From Diplonema japonicum (Eukaryota; Euglenozoa; Diplonemea; Diplonemida; Diplonemidae): a stretch of DNA of 64,000 nt. Position 1 is the first letter of the stretch; the number at the start of each line of letters is the position of its first letter. Under the pieces are notes generated by a model. The model saw nothing but the letters and a program-made list of their open reading frames with translations. It did not search any database and was not told the DNA's origin. Positions 11,701-20,287 of this stretch are shown piece after piece. The position numbers were made by a program, and so were the translations under genes. Where the stretch lies: NCBI GenBank assembly GCA_964019335.1, contig OZ025723.1, positions 62,001 through 126,000 on the forward strand, given 5' to 3'.

Positions 11701-12226
11701 GGACAACCTGTTTTACAATAGGAAGGTCAACAGGACCTTCGACCTGAAGGGGAGCCGACGGAACAGGTACCAGGCAAATCAGAACGCGGTCTTGTTGGAT
11801 GAGAACCTGCTGCACTTGTTGAAGGACGGGGAATGGTTATTCACGAAAGAAGAGTCGAAAGAAATCCTGACAATGGGGGTTCACAATGACACATTGATGC
11901 TCAGAAGGAACCAGATCATGGATTATTCGATGCTGCTTGGTGTGGATGACACAAAGAAGGAGATCTACGTGGGTATTATCGATTTCATGCGGGCCTATGA
12001 CATGAAGAAGCAGCTCGAGTGGGTTGTGAAGAGCTCCGGTATTATGGGAGGACGTGGCCAGCAACCCACCGTCGTAGACCCCACCAAGTACAAAGAACGC
12101 TTCCGCTCTGCTATGAACAATTATTTCCTCATGATCCCTGACAAAGCCACACCCTGGGTTATTAAGCACAAAAAGTACCAGACATTAACAGATGTGGGAT
12201 CTGAAATGATTTTTGATCTACACTGA
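5738..12226 (+). CDS. PIKfyve/Fab1-type phosphatidylinositol 3-phosphate 5-kinase
   Basis: A 2162-residue intronless gene with the full Fab1/PIKfyve domain order. The FYVE finger is at residues about 99-163 with the RRHHCR PI3P-binding motif. A DEP-like segment lies near 515-610. A chaperonin (TCP-1-like) domain spans about 710-910. A Cys-containing conserved block lies near nt 9420-9680. The C-terminal PIP kinase domain runs from about 1835 to 2155. In the kinase, the ATP-binding Lys is in YVLKAIKTEE, the catalytic segment is IMDYSMLLGVD, and the metal-binding Asp is in YVGIIDFMRAYD. Established family role: PI3P to PI(3,5)P2 on endosomes and lysosomes, with FYVE docking the enzyme to PI3P. 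The ATG follows an A/G-rich leader. All key catalytic motifs are present, so it is probably active. Confidence 0.95.
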   Translation: MKGFTAFVREPPSENSSWFSLGKKEKTKNYVVTGTSGQRALDDLQVTPEQAKTTPDVDNVMTEKVNPEKQLTSGDSFGARPPERERWRRNTQKTKMKEWWVADNMAKQCYECRSTFSVLTRRHHCRVCGQIFCWKCSANFLPGERLGFSEASLRLCVCCYAMWQADKGNRPTATAGTLSSKAQGIARQATRQRSISDTRTSHSPSRNDMERDNASLNGSIKRLPLSKTDTSWDVRKSPAYSFTPDTLKGKVVNSSVCEPTPQPDWDAGSDDLAADETAKSETAEWTIEDAESSFLTHRVGADNKKMMAWRNKVGDLVEERLRRETNATAAKENSGETFGMICPVMELPDAPNLLDETHNNEGDECTKAWDTLEEAAHKHLKCLVYRLLADLIVTGTDTRGGSQPTDDKLLAMVQHLKPIISRALWAKSLRANTAPKLKPAIPPALVSPRVDNQLGPPEDCQYYASSAAASVAGALLGQTIDNQHDLDMAVIEAVRRRPDNNPESIVELVLGSPKISVCISKNRKVLNARCFENKFINSHGRSFVLSDAIDWVKNEYTVGDEEATEGLALLYKRNVIACELRNEPEQLERRIRIGGNEGELTLSRQYRIIRDGHLVDDDSLTHEDYLEMLAGFREHAFEDDAKTVDAKQWTQVICRLAWKAAKTVFPSVWRDKDEFMDIREYIKVIKVEGGDPWESEYVCGSVVPGNLANRKMPGDISNPRVLLVGDHIDYEPTTVVTDFASLVQSKKDGNIVMKENDGSWLEVLANKVKLMNPDLVLVEHSVNLRVQEQLCESGIALATSVSPKALMRVRKTTHASIVHHIARIPTSYLQAAAEDTSTHTDAPKLGKCKGFTMKRVGGKSLMYIYGGDVEKGCAVVLRGASTAVLRRLKEVLKFAAFMAHNLVLETNYFEDAKGYLMPGTTQPCDPLDSGFEGVRDNTGLLSSSLCVDFQIPDLLTAKRKRHDDDEKHAEAASSEPRQSVVSEVEDRSMLSIPHMDSIASLQSQEEPKDKKDKTSPEKKREQLLTLCRDLGYLNPLCHQSILVHHTITRVSAHPSGLKPAMSDDFRDRGHSIFSDMIQDRKHSIAGHVNTSSGAHLSGKSSGGQLSMSTKDLASQAHQFGHLGNQRDVVDEHNPHQSFEKQERNDSTLRMPGDTSREFKKLLIEYYKIGRNKGSDIPLVFYLAEHFSLASTPGTSLPTRQYSHNKGRLTVVAERVTDDEFYSDYVLMWTYCKICKRNVSPRVECSRYTLSYSFGKFLETSFYNFKVVSRACNHSVHGDLIRCFGQTVSDGHNSVNVQVKFEYVPVEVYTLEFPELELHYDATLFNNFVTSEFNDLLLSVEEGYKNISDAIDEMEGYQREVGLDETDDNNALRQRLNKESKAQIESAQAYQNELCAATVMDMNAMRKDLHAALQGWGKEISEKWLAARAADEKTPKPKSKWRDMLRREENNEKGSKPTHQHCLSNLADGLADLKLHTDSESCTVDKLMSALAALEKDVLASDEASIAPTRNEDPSSPLLLPPPPSSPSLSSLTPTPAGGGELIISNTVVAPLPASLQFGHSQKRGASLPQLPSLIQSLPAWKQDELKSNSSGMSPPQTMEPSCSGGLSPQPTTDTSCLEESPPSLKSPMHSAAGDRRTHSMDFEGLGGERPLVSQVRKSLSGQKQKLAKEIPQPKLPANMSSPGVLVNLATGVEDLTVIVRLDEPTSVIAYTLCSEQYKRACQPITPPSSPLRNHKSPYLFRGAPVGSLSTTTPPDTPANNSGKQLGDHPGSPQLPTPMDASIDDKMETVSLPCQIEDPFTRQKTFEGASPEFFPSAPPMEAAQQPPPTQKNTRQQDIDNLLEVLGEKMRRVEIKEFEEVTAGPDPKTTHLRFACNVLCARQFAALRQFYCKGDESTFIASLSRCMAFAPTGGRTGASYYMTRDSRYVLKAIKTEEMQHFEQTMSKKYFEYIARAIRKRMPTLLTKIMGVFKITIVSNGTPTHTNWLLMDNLFYNRKVNRTFDLKGSRRNRYQANQNAVLLDENLLHLLKDGEWLFTKEESKEILTMGVHNDTLMLRRNQIMDYSMLLGVDDTKKEIYVGIIDFMRAYDMKKQLEWVVKSSGIMGGRGQQPTVVDPTKYKERFRSAMNNYFLMIPDKATPWVIKHKKYQTLTDVGSEMIFDLH

Positions 12227-12746
12227 TTTAACTTTTTTTTTTTTATCTCCTCTCCTCTTTCTCTTTGAGGTAGAAGTTACTTCATGAGAGAAGGAAAAAA
12301 AAAAAGTTCTCTTGCGTATCCTTCTTTAAAAAAAAAAAAAAAAAAAAAAAAAGAGTGCCAATATGTTTCGACTAATAAAAAAAAAAAAGGAGGAAAGAAG
12401 AAAGAAAAAAAAAAGAGAAAAAAAAAACCATCGCTGGTCTGCCTGCCGCCCCCAGCCCATTCCCATGCTCCCCCTTGTCGTTCCACTTTCTTTTGTCTCT
12501 AAGAGTTCGTTGAGGCCTTGTCTGTTCATTGCTGCTGTGGAAACAGTTTCTTCTTCCCCCCCCCCCCCCCCATTCTTCTTCTTCTTCTTCTTCTTCTTCT
12601 TCATTCCCCCAACACCGTCCCCCTTTTTTTTTTTTAAAGTTTCTCTTTCCTGTCGTTGGCTTTCTTGTTATTCTTCTGCAAACCTCCCTTACCAAAATTT
12701 CAAAAAAAAAAAAAAAGGGGAAAAAAAACAACAACAAAAAAAGAAA
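12227..12746. repeat. Intergenic low-complexity region with TTC microsatellite
   Basis: T runs, a 22-nt A run, a C14-type run, then a TTC repeat at about 12573-12602, then more T and A runs. A 120-nt island of ordinary sequence (12430-12550) shows no gene. ORFs here are homopolymer translations. Confidence 0.65.
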
Positions 12747-14335
12747 ATGACACAACACAAGGACGCGGACTACTACAGCAAGAGGATCAGCACGCTGAAG
12801 ACGGTGCACCAGTCGGAGAGCGAAAGGTGCAAGAATCTGCAGAAGGCGGTGTTTCTATCAAAGGAAGAGGTCGAGGAGTTTCTCTTGAAGCACGCGGAGA
12901 ATGAGCGGGAGAGGGAGAGGCAAAACGAGTACGTGTGCAAGCTCGAAGAAGGTGTCCAAGAGAGGGAAGAACACGTCTCAGATCTGAAAAGACGGATCAA
13001 CCAAGTAAGAAGGGAGCTGCAGGAACGTGACGTTAACACCCAAACCATCAGACAGCAAGTCAAAAGGGTCCAGATGCGTGCTCGAAACGCAGAAGAGATG
13101 CAAAAGGCACGAGGCGAGGTCGGAGACGCCGCAGAGTCAAAGAACAGACAGCTCGCTCTCCTCGCAGCCATACGTTACACAAACCAAAGAATCAAACAGT
13201 TAGAAGGCGAGAAGCTAGGCGCAGTCCACAGAGACCTCGACGACCAAGACACCAAAACCGTCCAGCAAAGGAAAACCAACCAGCTGCTGAGGGAGGAGAA
13301 CGACAAAACCAAGCACTCAATCAATGAGGAGATGGAGCAGCAGAGGCAGTACATCGAAGAGGTTGCTGGCAAGATCGAGGCCACAAGAAAGGAAATCGCT
13401 CTGCTTGAATCCTCGTACGATGACTTGGAAGCGGCACCCCAGAGCATCGCCTTGTCCACTGAAGTCTTGGAAGGTGTCATCCAGCACCTTAAGGACCAGA
13501 TCGCCCAGACCGAGAGGGATCGCGCTGCCATCGACGAAGAGAAGAAGACCTTGATACAGCGCATTATGCGTTCCTCTGACCCGGACGCGAAGATGCGCGA
13601 GTGCATGATGCTCCTCAAATCAGCGGTGATCAACCTGTGGAAGGACTACCAGAGCATCGGTCAGGTCAGGGACAAGATCAGTATGATTTTTAAAAAAAAA
13701 AGATTTTTTGTTTTTTTTTTTTACACAACAAAAAAGTCAAACGTCACGACCAAGAGGCAGTGTTCAAGGAGGCGCACAACACAATCAAGACCGCTATCAA
13801 GTCCATAGAAAGGGGCCCGAAGATCACACGCCCGACAGGTGACGAGATTCCGATTAAAGGGGTGAGGAAGGACCCGGTTAAGTATGGCAAGAAGGGGAGA
13901 AAAAAAAAAACCAGGTGGAATGTGCTGGAGAAGGACATCGAGAAGCTAGACAGCCACAAGGTGAGGACGATCTTCAGAGCACTGCAAGAGATGGTTATTG
14001 CGTGGGATGTGATGCCCGACGACAGAAAGGCGAACATGAGCACGTGTGAGGAGGTGGTGGTGAACTCACTGTTGCTGTACGCGCTGGCAAGGCACACTCT
14101 TACGTGTCAGAACAGGACGCTGATGGAGAAAAAGCTGCAACTGGACCAAAGCGAGTCGCGCCTCACTAAGAGGGGCGCCTACACCCTGCCTCGTGATGAT
14201 GACGGTCACCACATTGTTCCATCACCTGTTGCCACCCGCCGCAGCACAAAGCCCGCCCGGCCCTCCACCACCGTTGTGGACCACCAACCTGAGACCGACT
14301 ACCAGGGGTCTGCTAGCCCTGGGTCTTTCCTCTAA
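12747..14335 (+). CDS. Coiled-coil protein, one intron
   Basis: Exons 12747-13680 and 13737-14335 join in phase to give 510 residues. Without splicing, the frame falls into a Lys/Phe homopolymer translation and the downstream frame has no natural start. Residues 1-310 are predicted coiled coil, with dense Glu/Lys/Arg heptads such as LEEGVQEREEHVSDLKRR. After the intron there is a short basic segment (KYGKKGRKKK), an alpha-helical region, and a Ser/Pro/Thr-rich tail. The architecture resembles axonemal or docking-complex coiled-coil proteins, but no family signature is recognised, so the role is open. The ATG lies after an A-rich leader, and upstream in-frame sequence is low complexity. Confidence 0.8.
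13681..13736 (+). other. Intron, 56 nt
   Basis: Starts GTATGA and ends AAAAAG. It contains an A run and a T run, mutually complementary. Phase 1: removal joins two frames that are each coding. Confidence 0.85.
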
Positions 14336-14338
14336 AGG

Positions 14339-14370
<32 letters not shown>

Positions 14371-14697
14371 TTTGTATAGATTTTTTTTTGTTTCTTCCCT
14401 GCTCTCCCTTTGTATGTTGTTTGTCTCGACACCCCGCTTTACTCACCCTTTTACCCCCCCCCCCCATTGTTGTTTTTTGTGTCTGCTTTTAATATGAGTT
14501 CGTACCTCCTTTTTTATTGTTTCTTCTTCTTCTTCTTCTACTTTTCTTTCTTCCTTCCCCCCCCCTTTTTTTTTATGGTGTTACCCCTCCCTCCCCCATT
14601 GTTGCATTATCGTAATTTTTCAATACGTTCTCAATCTCAGGAGAGTAGGGACGGGAAAGGAACATGGAAGCAGGCCATCGGACCTATAGGCTTCATA
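14336..14697. repeat. Intergenic T- and C-rich region with a small uORF
   Basis: Begins with a run of about 30 T directly after the stop codon, followed by T/C-rich sequence and a C11 run. The last 60 nt are normal sequence. An ATG at 14664 opens a 14-codon uORF ending at 14708, which overlaps the next gene's ATG in another frame. Confidence 0.6.
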
Positions 14698-15132
14698 ATG
14701 GGTTGTAGTGCGAGCTCTGGTAATGTGAAGAATGCTCAGGGCCGCAAGAAGTTTGACAGTGTTCTGGTTAGAGAGTCAGAGCCGCAGGACACGGAAGTTA
14801 AGGTGAAGAAGAAAACAGCAGTCAAAACTGACAACAAAACGAAGGCGAAGAAATCTGTTCGCAAGAAGAGCAAAAAGAAACGAAAGACAGAGCCAAAGGT
14901 GAACGCAGCCTCTGCTAAACAGGTAGAGGGCACCACAGGACCTATCGAATATGACCTGTCAGTTAATATCAATAAGTTCCTTCCTTCTGAGAAGGTCAAA
15001 CGCATCGATCAATGGATGCAGACAGAAAGGACTCAGAACGCGCTCGTGTCACCACAATGTGACAAAGGGGTTCCTACTAAGGCAAAGGCCCACCATGAGG
15101 TGATGAGAAGGAAGAGGTTTGAAAGAAACGGG

Positions 15133-15163
<31 letters not shown>

Positions 15164-15393
15164 TTTCTTTTGAACAAAAAAAAAAAAAAAAAAAAGAAAC
15201 AGCGTCGAACTACGCAAGCTTTCCGCACAGGAGCTTAGCGTCCTTATGCAGGTGGAAACAGGCACAGTGGCAAGTAGTCAGGTACACCAAGAAAACTTTA
15301 AAATAAAGAAGGAAATTATGCACCCCCCCACCACAGAAATCTGTGAAGCTTGATGAAACTGAGTCGCGGCAGCTAAGTGTAGACACTCGTTGA
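14698..15393 (+). CDS. Small basic protein with dual-acylation N terminus, one or two introns
   Basis: Starts MGCSASSGNV, a classic N-myristoylation (Gly2) plus palmitoylation (Cys3) signal, so membrane anchoring is inferred. A Lys/Arg-rich stretch follows (KKSVRKKSKKKRKT), then a neutral segment. Exon 1 is 14698-15131. A T/A-run intron (15132-15202) must be removed to avoid a Phe/Lys homopolymer. A second, less certain intron (15282-15336) gives a 189-residue product ending at 15393. Without it the protein ends at 15353 with 194 residues. No family is recognised. Basic acylated proteins often bind acidic membranes. The MGCSAS start makes the upstream in-frame extension unlikely. Confidence 0.65.
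15132..15202 (+). other. Intron, 71 nt, T-run/A-run hairpin
   Basis: GT followed by 26 T in all, a 17-nt spacer, 20 A, then GAAACAG. The two runs can pair almost end to end. Phase 2 junction. Confidence 0.8.
15282..15336 (+). other. Possible intron, 55 nt
   Basis: GTACAC to CACAG, A-rich, with both exon frames compatible. Reading through also gives an ORF that stops 17 nt later, so this is uncertain. Confidence 0.4.
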
Positions 15394-15996
15394 GGGAATG
15401 CAAGATGTAAATATTCCGCAAATTCTTTTTTGAAACAACCCCCCCCCGCCCCCCACACACACTCTCTCTCTTTGGGTGTATTCCATGAAAGCCTTAATAG
15501 AAGCAGTTTTCTTATTATACGGGAGGATGAGAAAGGAGAGGGTAAGCCCGCGATGCCCCCTTATGAAGATTTCCTGCCAAAAAGAGATGAAGAAAAAAAA
15601 AATACACGCACACGCGCACACACACACACCGGGAAATAGCATTTACATGCCGGGAAGAAGAAGAAAAAAAATGAGAAAACCAGATTAACCCTTTTTTTCC
15701 ATTCTCGAAAAAATACAACCCCATCCCTGTTTCCACCCAGACCCCTGTAATCGGATCTTAAAGAAAAATTCTAGCTAAGGACGCGAGGAGACCGTGCTAG
15801 TGCAGTGCAGGCCCTTCACATCATCGAACTTCAAAAAGACATTACGAATGGTCTTTGTTCGCATAAAGTGACACCCCTACCATAAGTGAACCTCACATGG
15901 GGGGCTGAGCTTGTCTGGCCTAGGCCGATTATGACTATGACTCATAATGACTTCGGTCCATGCCAAAAAGGAAAAAAAAAAAAAAAAAAAAAAAAA
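15394..15996. other. Intergenic region with a 240-nt unique island
   Basis: 15394-15700 holds C, A and CA-type repeats. 15720-15960 is ordinary mixed sequence. No tRNA, snRNA or ORF could be recognised in it. It is followed by an A run of about 27 nt that ends in the AIDA start codon. Confidence 0.5.
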
Positions 15997-16908
15997 ATGG
16001 CAGTTCGAGAAGCAGTTGGTAAGTGGGGCCCGATGCTGGAAAAAGCGTTGCAATATGACAAATGGGGTCAGATTGTGGAGGCTATGGAACTGTACACCAC
16101 CATGTACCAGGAAGTCCTGTCAGTGATGCGGACGGTGAAGGAGATGGACACGCAGCACCGCAATGGCATTTGTATGTTTCAAGCCGCGCTGCAACTCAGG
16201 TTGAAAAACCTCAAACACCACAGCACAGGGGGCGTGCTGCAAAAAACAACAAGCCCCGGGGGGCCAGGTCTCGACTTCGAAAGTATGGCGAGAATCGTCA
16301 ATCTAAAAGGTTTAATAATGGAAGGGGAAACCTGGCCTGTCTACATAGAAAGCTTGAACATAGAAAAACAAGAGGAACACATCGATCAGGGTGCAGACGA
16401 TGACAGCGGGTTCTCAGCAGGGCACAAAGGATATTTGATCCCTCCTCCAAAACTCTCTCCCGGCGACCGAATATTGAAAATAGATCTCATAAGCATTGGT
16501 TTAAAAGATGCAATGGACTATTTGGATCCGTTCATCTCTGTATCTTTGCGAGCGGGTCCATTTGAGAGACAGCTTTTAGAAACAGAGCAACACACACCTC
16601 ACCCAAACCTCAAAAGAGATGCTCAAGCTGTTAACTTTGGAACTACAGTGTACATTCAAACACCTGTTGACAAAATTCCTTCAAATGCGAATGTTTTCTT
16701 TGAGCTGAAACACTACAAACCGAAGAAGAATAAGATCTCCGTCCGGTGCTGGAGTATGCTCTCCACTGACGAGTTCGTTGAAGGCACCAAAGGCCTGGAG
16801 ATCTATGCGAAGCCCACTGACTACTCCGCGAAGAAATTTCACAAACACTCCAAAAAGCCGCTTTTCCTGAATGTCAACCTTTCAATCGTGTCCAATCAAA
16901 ATTGTTAA
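15997..16908 (+). CDS. AIDA-like protein (axin interactor, dorsalization-associated family)
   Basis: A 303-residue intronless protein. The N-terminal helical part has the family signature of a WG-containing helix (KWGPMLEKALQYDKWGQIVE). The C-terminal half is the AIDA-type C2 domain. Its recognisable blocks are RILKIDLISIGLKDA, YLDPFISVSL, FFELKHYKPKK and IYAKPTDYSAKK, closely matching the family motif order. In animals AIDA binds Axin and its C2 domain contacts membranes. Homologues occur widely in protists, where the role is not settled. The start codon directly follows a long A run. The in-frame upstream extension is homopolymer-encoded and rejected. Confidence 0.85.
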   Translation: MAVREAVGKWGPMLEKALQYDKWGQIVEAMELYTTMYQEVLSVMRTVKEMDTQHRNGICMFQAALQLRLKNLKHHSTGGVLQKTTSPGGPGLDFESMARIVNLKGLIMEGETWPVYIESLNIEKQEEHIDQGADDDSGFSAGHKGYLIPPPKLSPGDRILKIDLISIGLKDAMDYLDPFISVSLRAGPFERQLLETEQHTPHPNLKRDAQAVNFGTTVYIQTPVDKIPSNANVFFELKHYKPKKNKISVRCWSMLSTDEFVEGTKGLEIYAKPTDYSAKKFHKHSKKPLFLNVNLSIVSNQNC

Positions 16909-16912
16909 ATGG

Positions 16913-16948
<36 letters not shown>

Positions 16949-17482
16949 CCCCTCCCATTCCCCTCTTTTATAAAAAAGAAAAAAAAAAGAATTTTGTCGT
17001 CGTAATATTTTAAATAGAATAGTTTAATTTTTTTTTTGTTTTGGCATACTTCGCAAGAGGGGGGAAGAGAAAATTTTAAAGAAGAAAAAAAATGTGTAAA
17101 AAGAAAAAAAAAAACTCTTTCCCTTCTCCCCCCCGAGGGGGAAAGGGGAGGTAGAAAAAAAGTCAAAAAAAAATGCCCAGATAAAACTCCAATCTTCTGG
17201 GGTGTGGTGGTGTTTCTTTTTTTTTTTTTCTTCTTCCTTCTTTTCTGACTGATTCTTTTTTTTTTCTTTTTTTTTTTGCAAAGGGGTTTGTTGTAAACAA
17301 AAAAAAAACCCCCCACCACCACCACTTGCTGTGCATTAAAAAAAAAAAAAAAAAAAATCCTCTTTTTTCTTATTTGTCTTTCCCCCTCAACACGTCCATA
17401 TATATGCTTCGCTTCTCACACCCAACATCACAGAAGGGCAGGGGGGCGGGGGGAAAAGTGCTGTGGTGGCACAAAAAAACCA
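16909..17482. repeat. Intergenic homopolymer region
   Basis: 574 nt of alternating T, A, C and G runs, starting with about 30 T six nt after the AIDA stop. No gene or RNA is seen. The last 80 nt before the kinase ATG are mixed sequence with G runs. Confidence 0.65.
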
Positions 17483-19450
17483 ATGGGGTGCTGCCAGGGG
17501 GCCGAGAAAGAGCCCCTAGGAAAGCACAAAACGGGAGAAAATGAGATGCCAGGGCAGCAGCAACGAAGACCCACCGTTGCAATGGAATCCCCGCCTGCAA
17601 ATGGGCACAACGGCACCGGAGGAGAATCCAGTAAAGAGGGGTTTCTAACAAGCGATTTCCGAAAAGCCCTCGAGGACAATTTCCCACGTTTTTGGAACCA
17701 ATACAATGTAGGTGAGGAAATCGGCAGCGGGTTGGGCAGTGTAACATTCCTCTGCGAGCCAAAGGACGAATCTCTCCGTACCTCTCGACTCCTCTGCTGC
17801 AAAGTAGTGAAGGCTGCATCAGGATCTGAAGACACCAAACAGCATTGGAAAGAAATTGTTTCCTACAAAGCGCTCTCCCCAGATGACAGAATAACGGAGA
17901 TGATCGACCATTTTATGAATGAAAACTGGGCGGTTGTTGTTTTAAAAGTCATGGAAGGAGGTCCCATCTCAGTCGGTGAACAACGCTGGCCCGAACCAAT
18001 GGTCGCTTCCGTCGCAAAACAAATCCTGCTTCTTCTCGAAGATCTGCACACCGCTGGTTACTGCCATCTAGATATAAAACCAGCTCACATCTTAACCACC
18101 GAAGTGGTCTCGACAACCGACCCCACATTACCTGTAAAGATACGAGTCTGTGGGTTCTCATGCTGTACCAGATTCAAACCGGGGACAGCAACGCTTGCAG
18201 AGATCCCAGAATCGCCTCTCTTCATCGCTCCGGAAATATGGAAAATTGTAATGGGTGTCCCATCGGGGACGCTATATGATGAGAGATGCGATATCTGGAG
18301 TTTGGGTGTTGTATGTTACTTGATGTTGAGCGGGAGGCATCCCTTCACCAATAAATGTGTGAAGGATTGCCAGGAGTCTGATTATGTTGATTTGTACGAG
18401 GCTATTTACGCGAAGGACGAGAGTGTGATAGAGTTTCCAGAGGAGTACTTCGGGGGGATCTCCAACGAAGCGAGGCATTTTTTGTTAGATGTGCTTCAAA
18501 TCGATTTCAAATCACGTTCCACAGCAGCGCAAGCTTTGAACCATCCCTTCATACGAAAGTTCAATCCGGATTTAACCTACCTTGAAGGAACGAGGCCTGG
18601 CAGGGTGTTGTTCCATTTCGAGCCATTGAGGAAAGATATTAGTGTGTCTCGGTTAGGGAGCTACATGAAGCCGCGGGGGTCTCTTAATGCCTCGTCTACG
18701 CAAGGATCTCCTTCTCCTTTCCTCACGGCTGGGGACGACTGTCCCAGCCCGTCAGGCGACGCTGCTTTCCTCGAACCCCAGACCTCATCACGGAGGAGGA
18801 AAATGTCGTGGACGGAAGAAACGCCCATGACCTTCGTCAGAAATGACAGTGGTGGTAAGCTGGGCCAGCTTCATATGGAAGCGACGCCGGTATTTTTTTT
18901 TTTTTTTTTTTTTAAATTCTTTAAAAAAAAAAAAAAAAAAAAAAAAACACAGACGCAATCCAGCATAAATGGTGGCGATAGCGGTAACAGGCTGAAATCA
19001 CCGAAATTGGTATTTTTTTTTTTTTTGGGAAGAAAAAAAAAAAAAAAAAAAAAAAAACAGTTTATGGGATCACCTGTCAAAGCACCTCTCCACGTTAACC
19101 CTAACTCCCCTCATCTTCAACCGCCGCCGTTCTTTCCGAAGGAGCGAAGGTTCGAAGAAGGTGGTGAGGAGGACGAAGATAACGACTCCAGTTCAGGTGC
19201 GAAGAATTTCTTTTTTTTGGGGGGGGGATATTAAATGTGAAAAAAAATACTTACAGGGAGCGCCGTGTTGCCTGAGGAAGGTTTTTCCATCGGTGAACCT
19301 GCCAAAGCTCCCAATGGAACTCCGAGACCTTCTCCCGAAGAGCGGGAGAAGGCAAAGCGGGAGCTAACCTCCAGCGATGAAGAGGATGATCTTTCTAAAA
19401 TTAGTGAAACTCACCAACGGCAAGAGCAAGGGGAGAGCTCACAGCCATAA
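17483..19450 (+). CDS. Acylated CAMK-like protein kinase, probable pseudokinase, three introns
   Basis: Spliced product is 597 residues from exons 17483-18889, 18953-19009, 19061-19196 and 19257-19450. It starts MGCCQG, an N-myristoylation/palmitoylation signal. The kinase fold spans about 74-358. The Gly-rich loop is GSGLGS, ATP Lys107 is in CCKVVK and alpha-C Glu is about 124. HLDIKPAH (195-202) holds the catalytic Asp197. FIAPE and DIWSLGVV are also present. Two metal-binding positions are lost: the catalytic-loop Asn is His202, and DFG is CGF (223-225). Catalysis is therefore doubtful. The tail after residue 360 is Ser/Pro/acidic. Two of the three introns (63 and 51 nt) happen to be open in frame, so unspliced RNA would encode Phe and Lys runs. 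Confidence 0.85.
18890..18952 (+). other. Intron, 63 nt, T21/A25 hairpin
   Basis: GTA, then T21, a 9-nt spacer, A25, then CACAG. Almost the entire intron can fold into one A-U stem. Phase 0; length is divisible by three with no stop. Confidence 0.85.
19010..19060 (+). other. Intron, 51 nt, T14/A25 hairpin
   Basis: GTA, T14, GGGAAG, A25, CAG. Phase 0; divisible by three and stop-free. Confidence 0.85.
19197..19256 (+). other. Intron, 60 nt
   Basis: GTGCGA to TTACAG, with T8, G8 and A8 runs. Removal restores the frame to the TAA at 19450. Reading through stops at 19234. Confidence 0.85.
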
Positions 19451-20287
19451 TGTAAAATGTTGTTCTCCCCCCCCCATGCATTTCACTGTTTTTTTGTAAA
19501 ATTTCCCCTTCCCCTCCCCCCTATAGTGTTTTTCTCTTTCTTTCTTGTGTGTTCCTTAGTTCCATGGCAAAAAGACGGGAAAAGAAAAACGAAATGAACT
19601 CGGGAAAAGGACGAGTTTTAGAAGAAAAAAAATATATTTGTGACCTTAAATGATCGGGTAGAGTAGGGGCAGAAAGAGAGGGGAAAAAAAAGGGGGCGGG
19701 AGACCAAAATAAAAAAGGCGTTGTCCATTTTTTCGTTGACAAAAACAAGATAAATAGACCCCCCCCCCCCTCCCGAGCGCCTGTGTGCAAATAGGAAGAT
19801 GAGTGGAAAGAAAATAAAAAAGAATGACTAGCGTTATGGAAACCGCACAGGCGAAACTTTTGTCTTTTTTTTCCCTTTTTCAAAAAAAAAATCCTTTTTT
19901 TTTGTTCCCCTCTTACCCGTTACTTTAGCTGTCACAGATCGCCCTCCTCCCTTATTCAATCTCACTCCCCCCCCCCCCCTCGTCCTGTTATTTCCTTTTT
20001 TTTTCTTTTCCTTCTGGGTTTGGCCATGGATCCTCCTGTCTCCCCCCCCTCCCCCTCCCGCCCTGCTTCTAAAATCACAACCACAATTGTTTTTTCTTTC
20101 TTTCTTTTTCTCCTTTTTTTTTTTATTGTTATGGTTTTTCTTTTTTTCTTTTTTTTCTTTTTTTTACCCCGTCCTCCAATTGCTTGGAGCCTCAGTCCCC
20201 CTTTTTTTTTTCCCTTGCCTTCAAAAAAAATCTTTTGGGGGAAAAAAAAAAGGAAAAAACCACAGGGGAGAGAGGAGAGAAGGTGCC
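19451..20287. repeat. Intergenic low-complexity region
   Basis: 837 nt of C, T and A runs and purine-rich segments. It ends CACAG followed by a GA-rich leader before the ATG at 20288. No RNA gene or supported ORF; longer ORFs here are Phe/Lys runs. Confidence 0.65.

Noticed and set aside
14410..14697. In-frame extension upstream of MGCSASS
   Set aside because: Phe/Pro homopolymer translation; the acylation signal marks the real start.
18890..19060. Phe/Lys runs as real protein sequence in the kinase
   Set aside because: Perfect GT...AG limits, and the same pattern occurs as frame-restoring introns in other genes including eS6.
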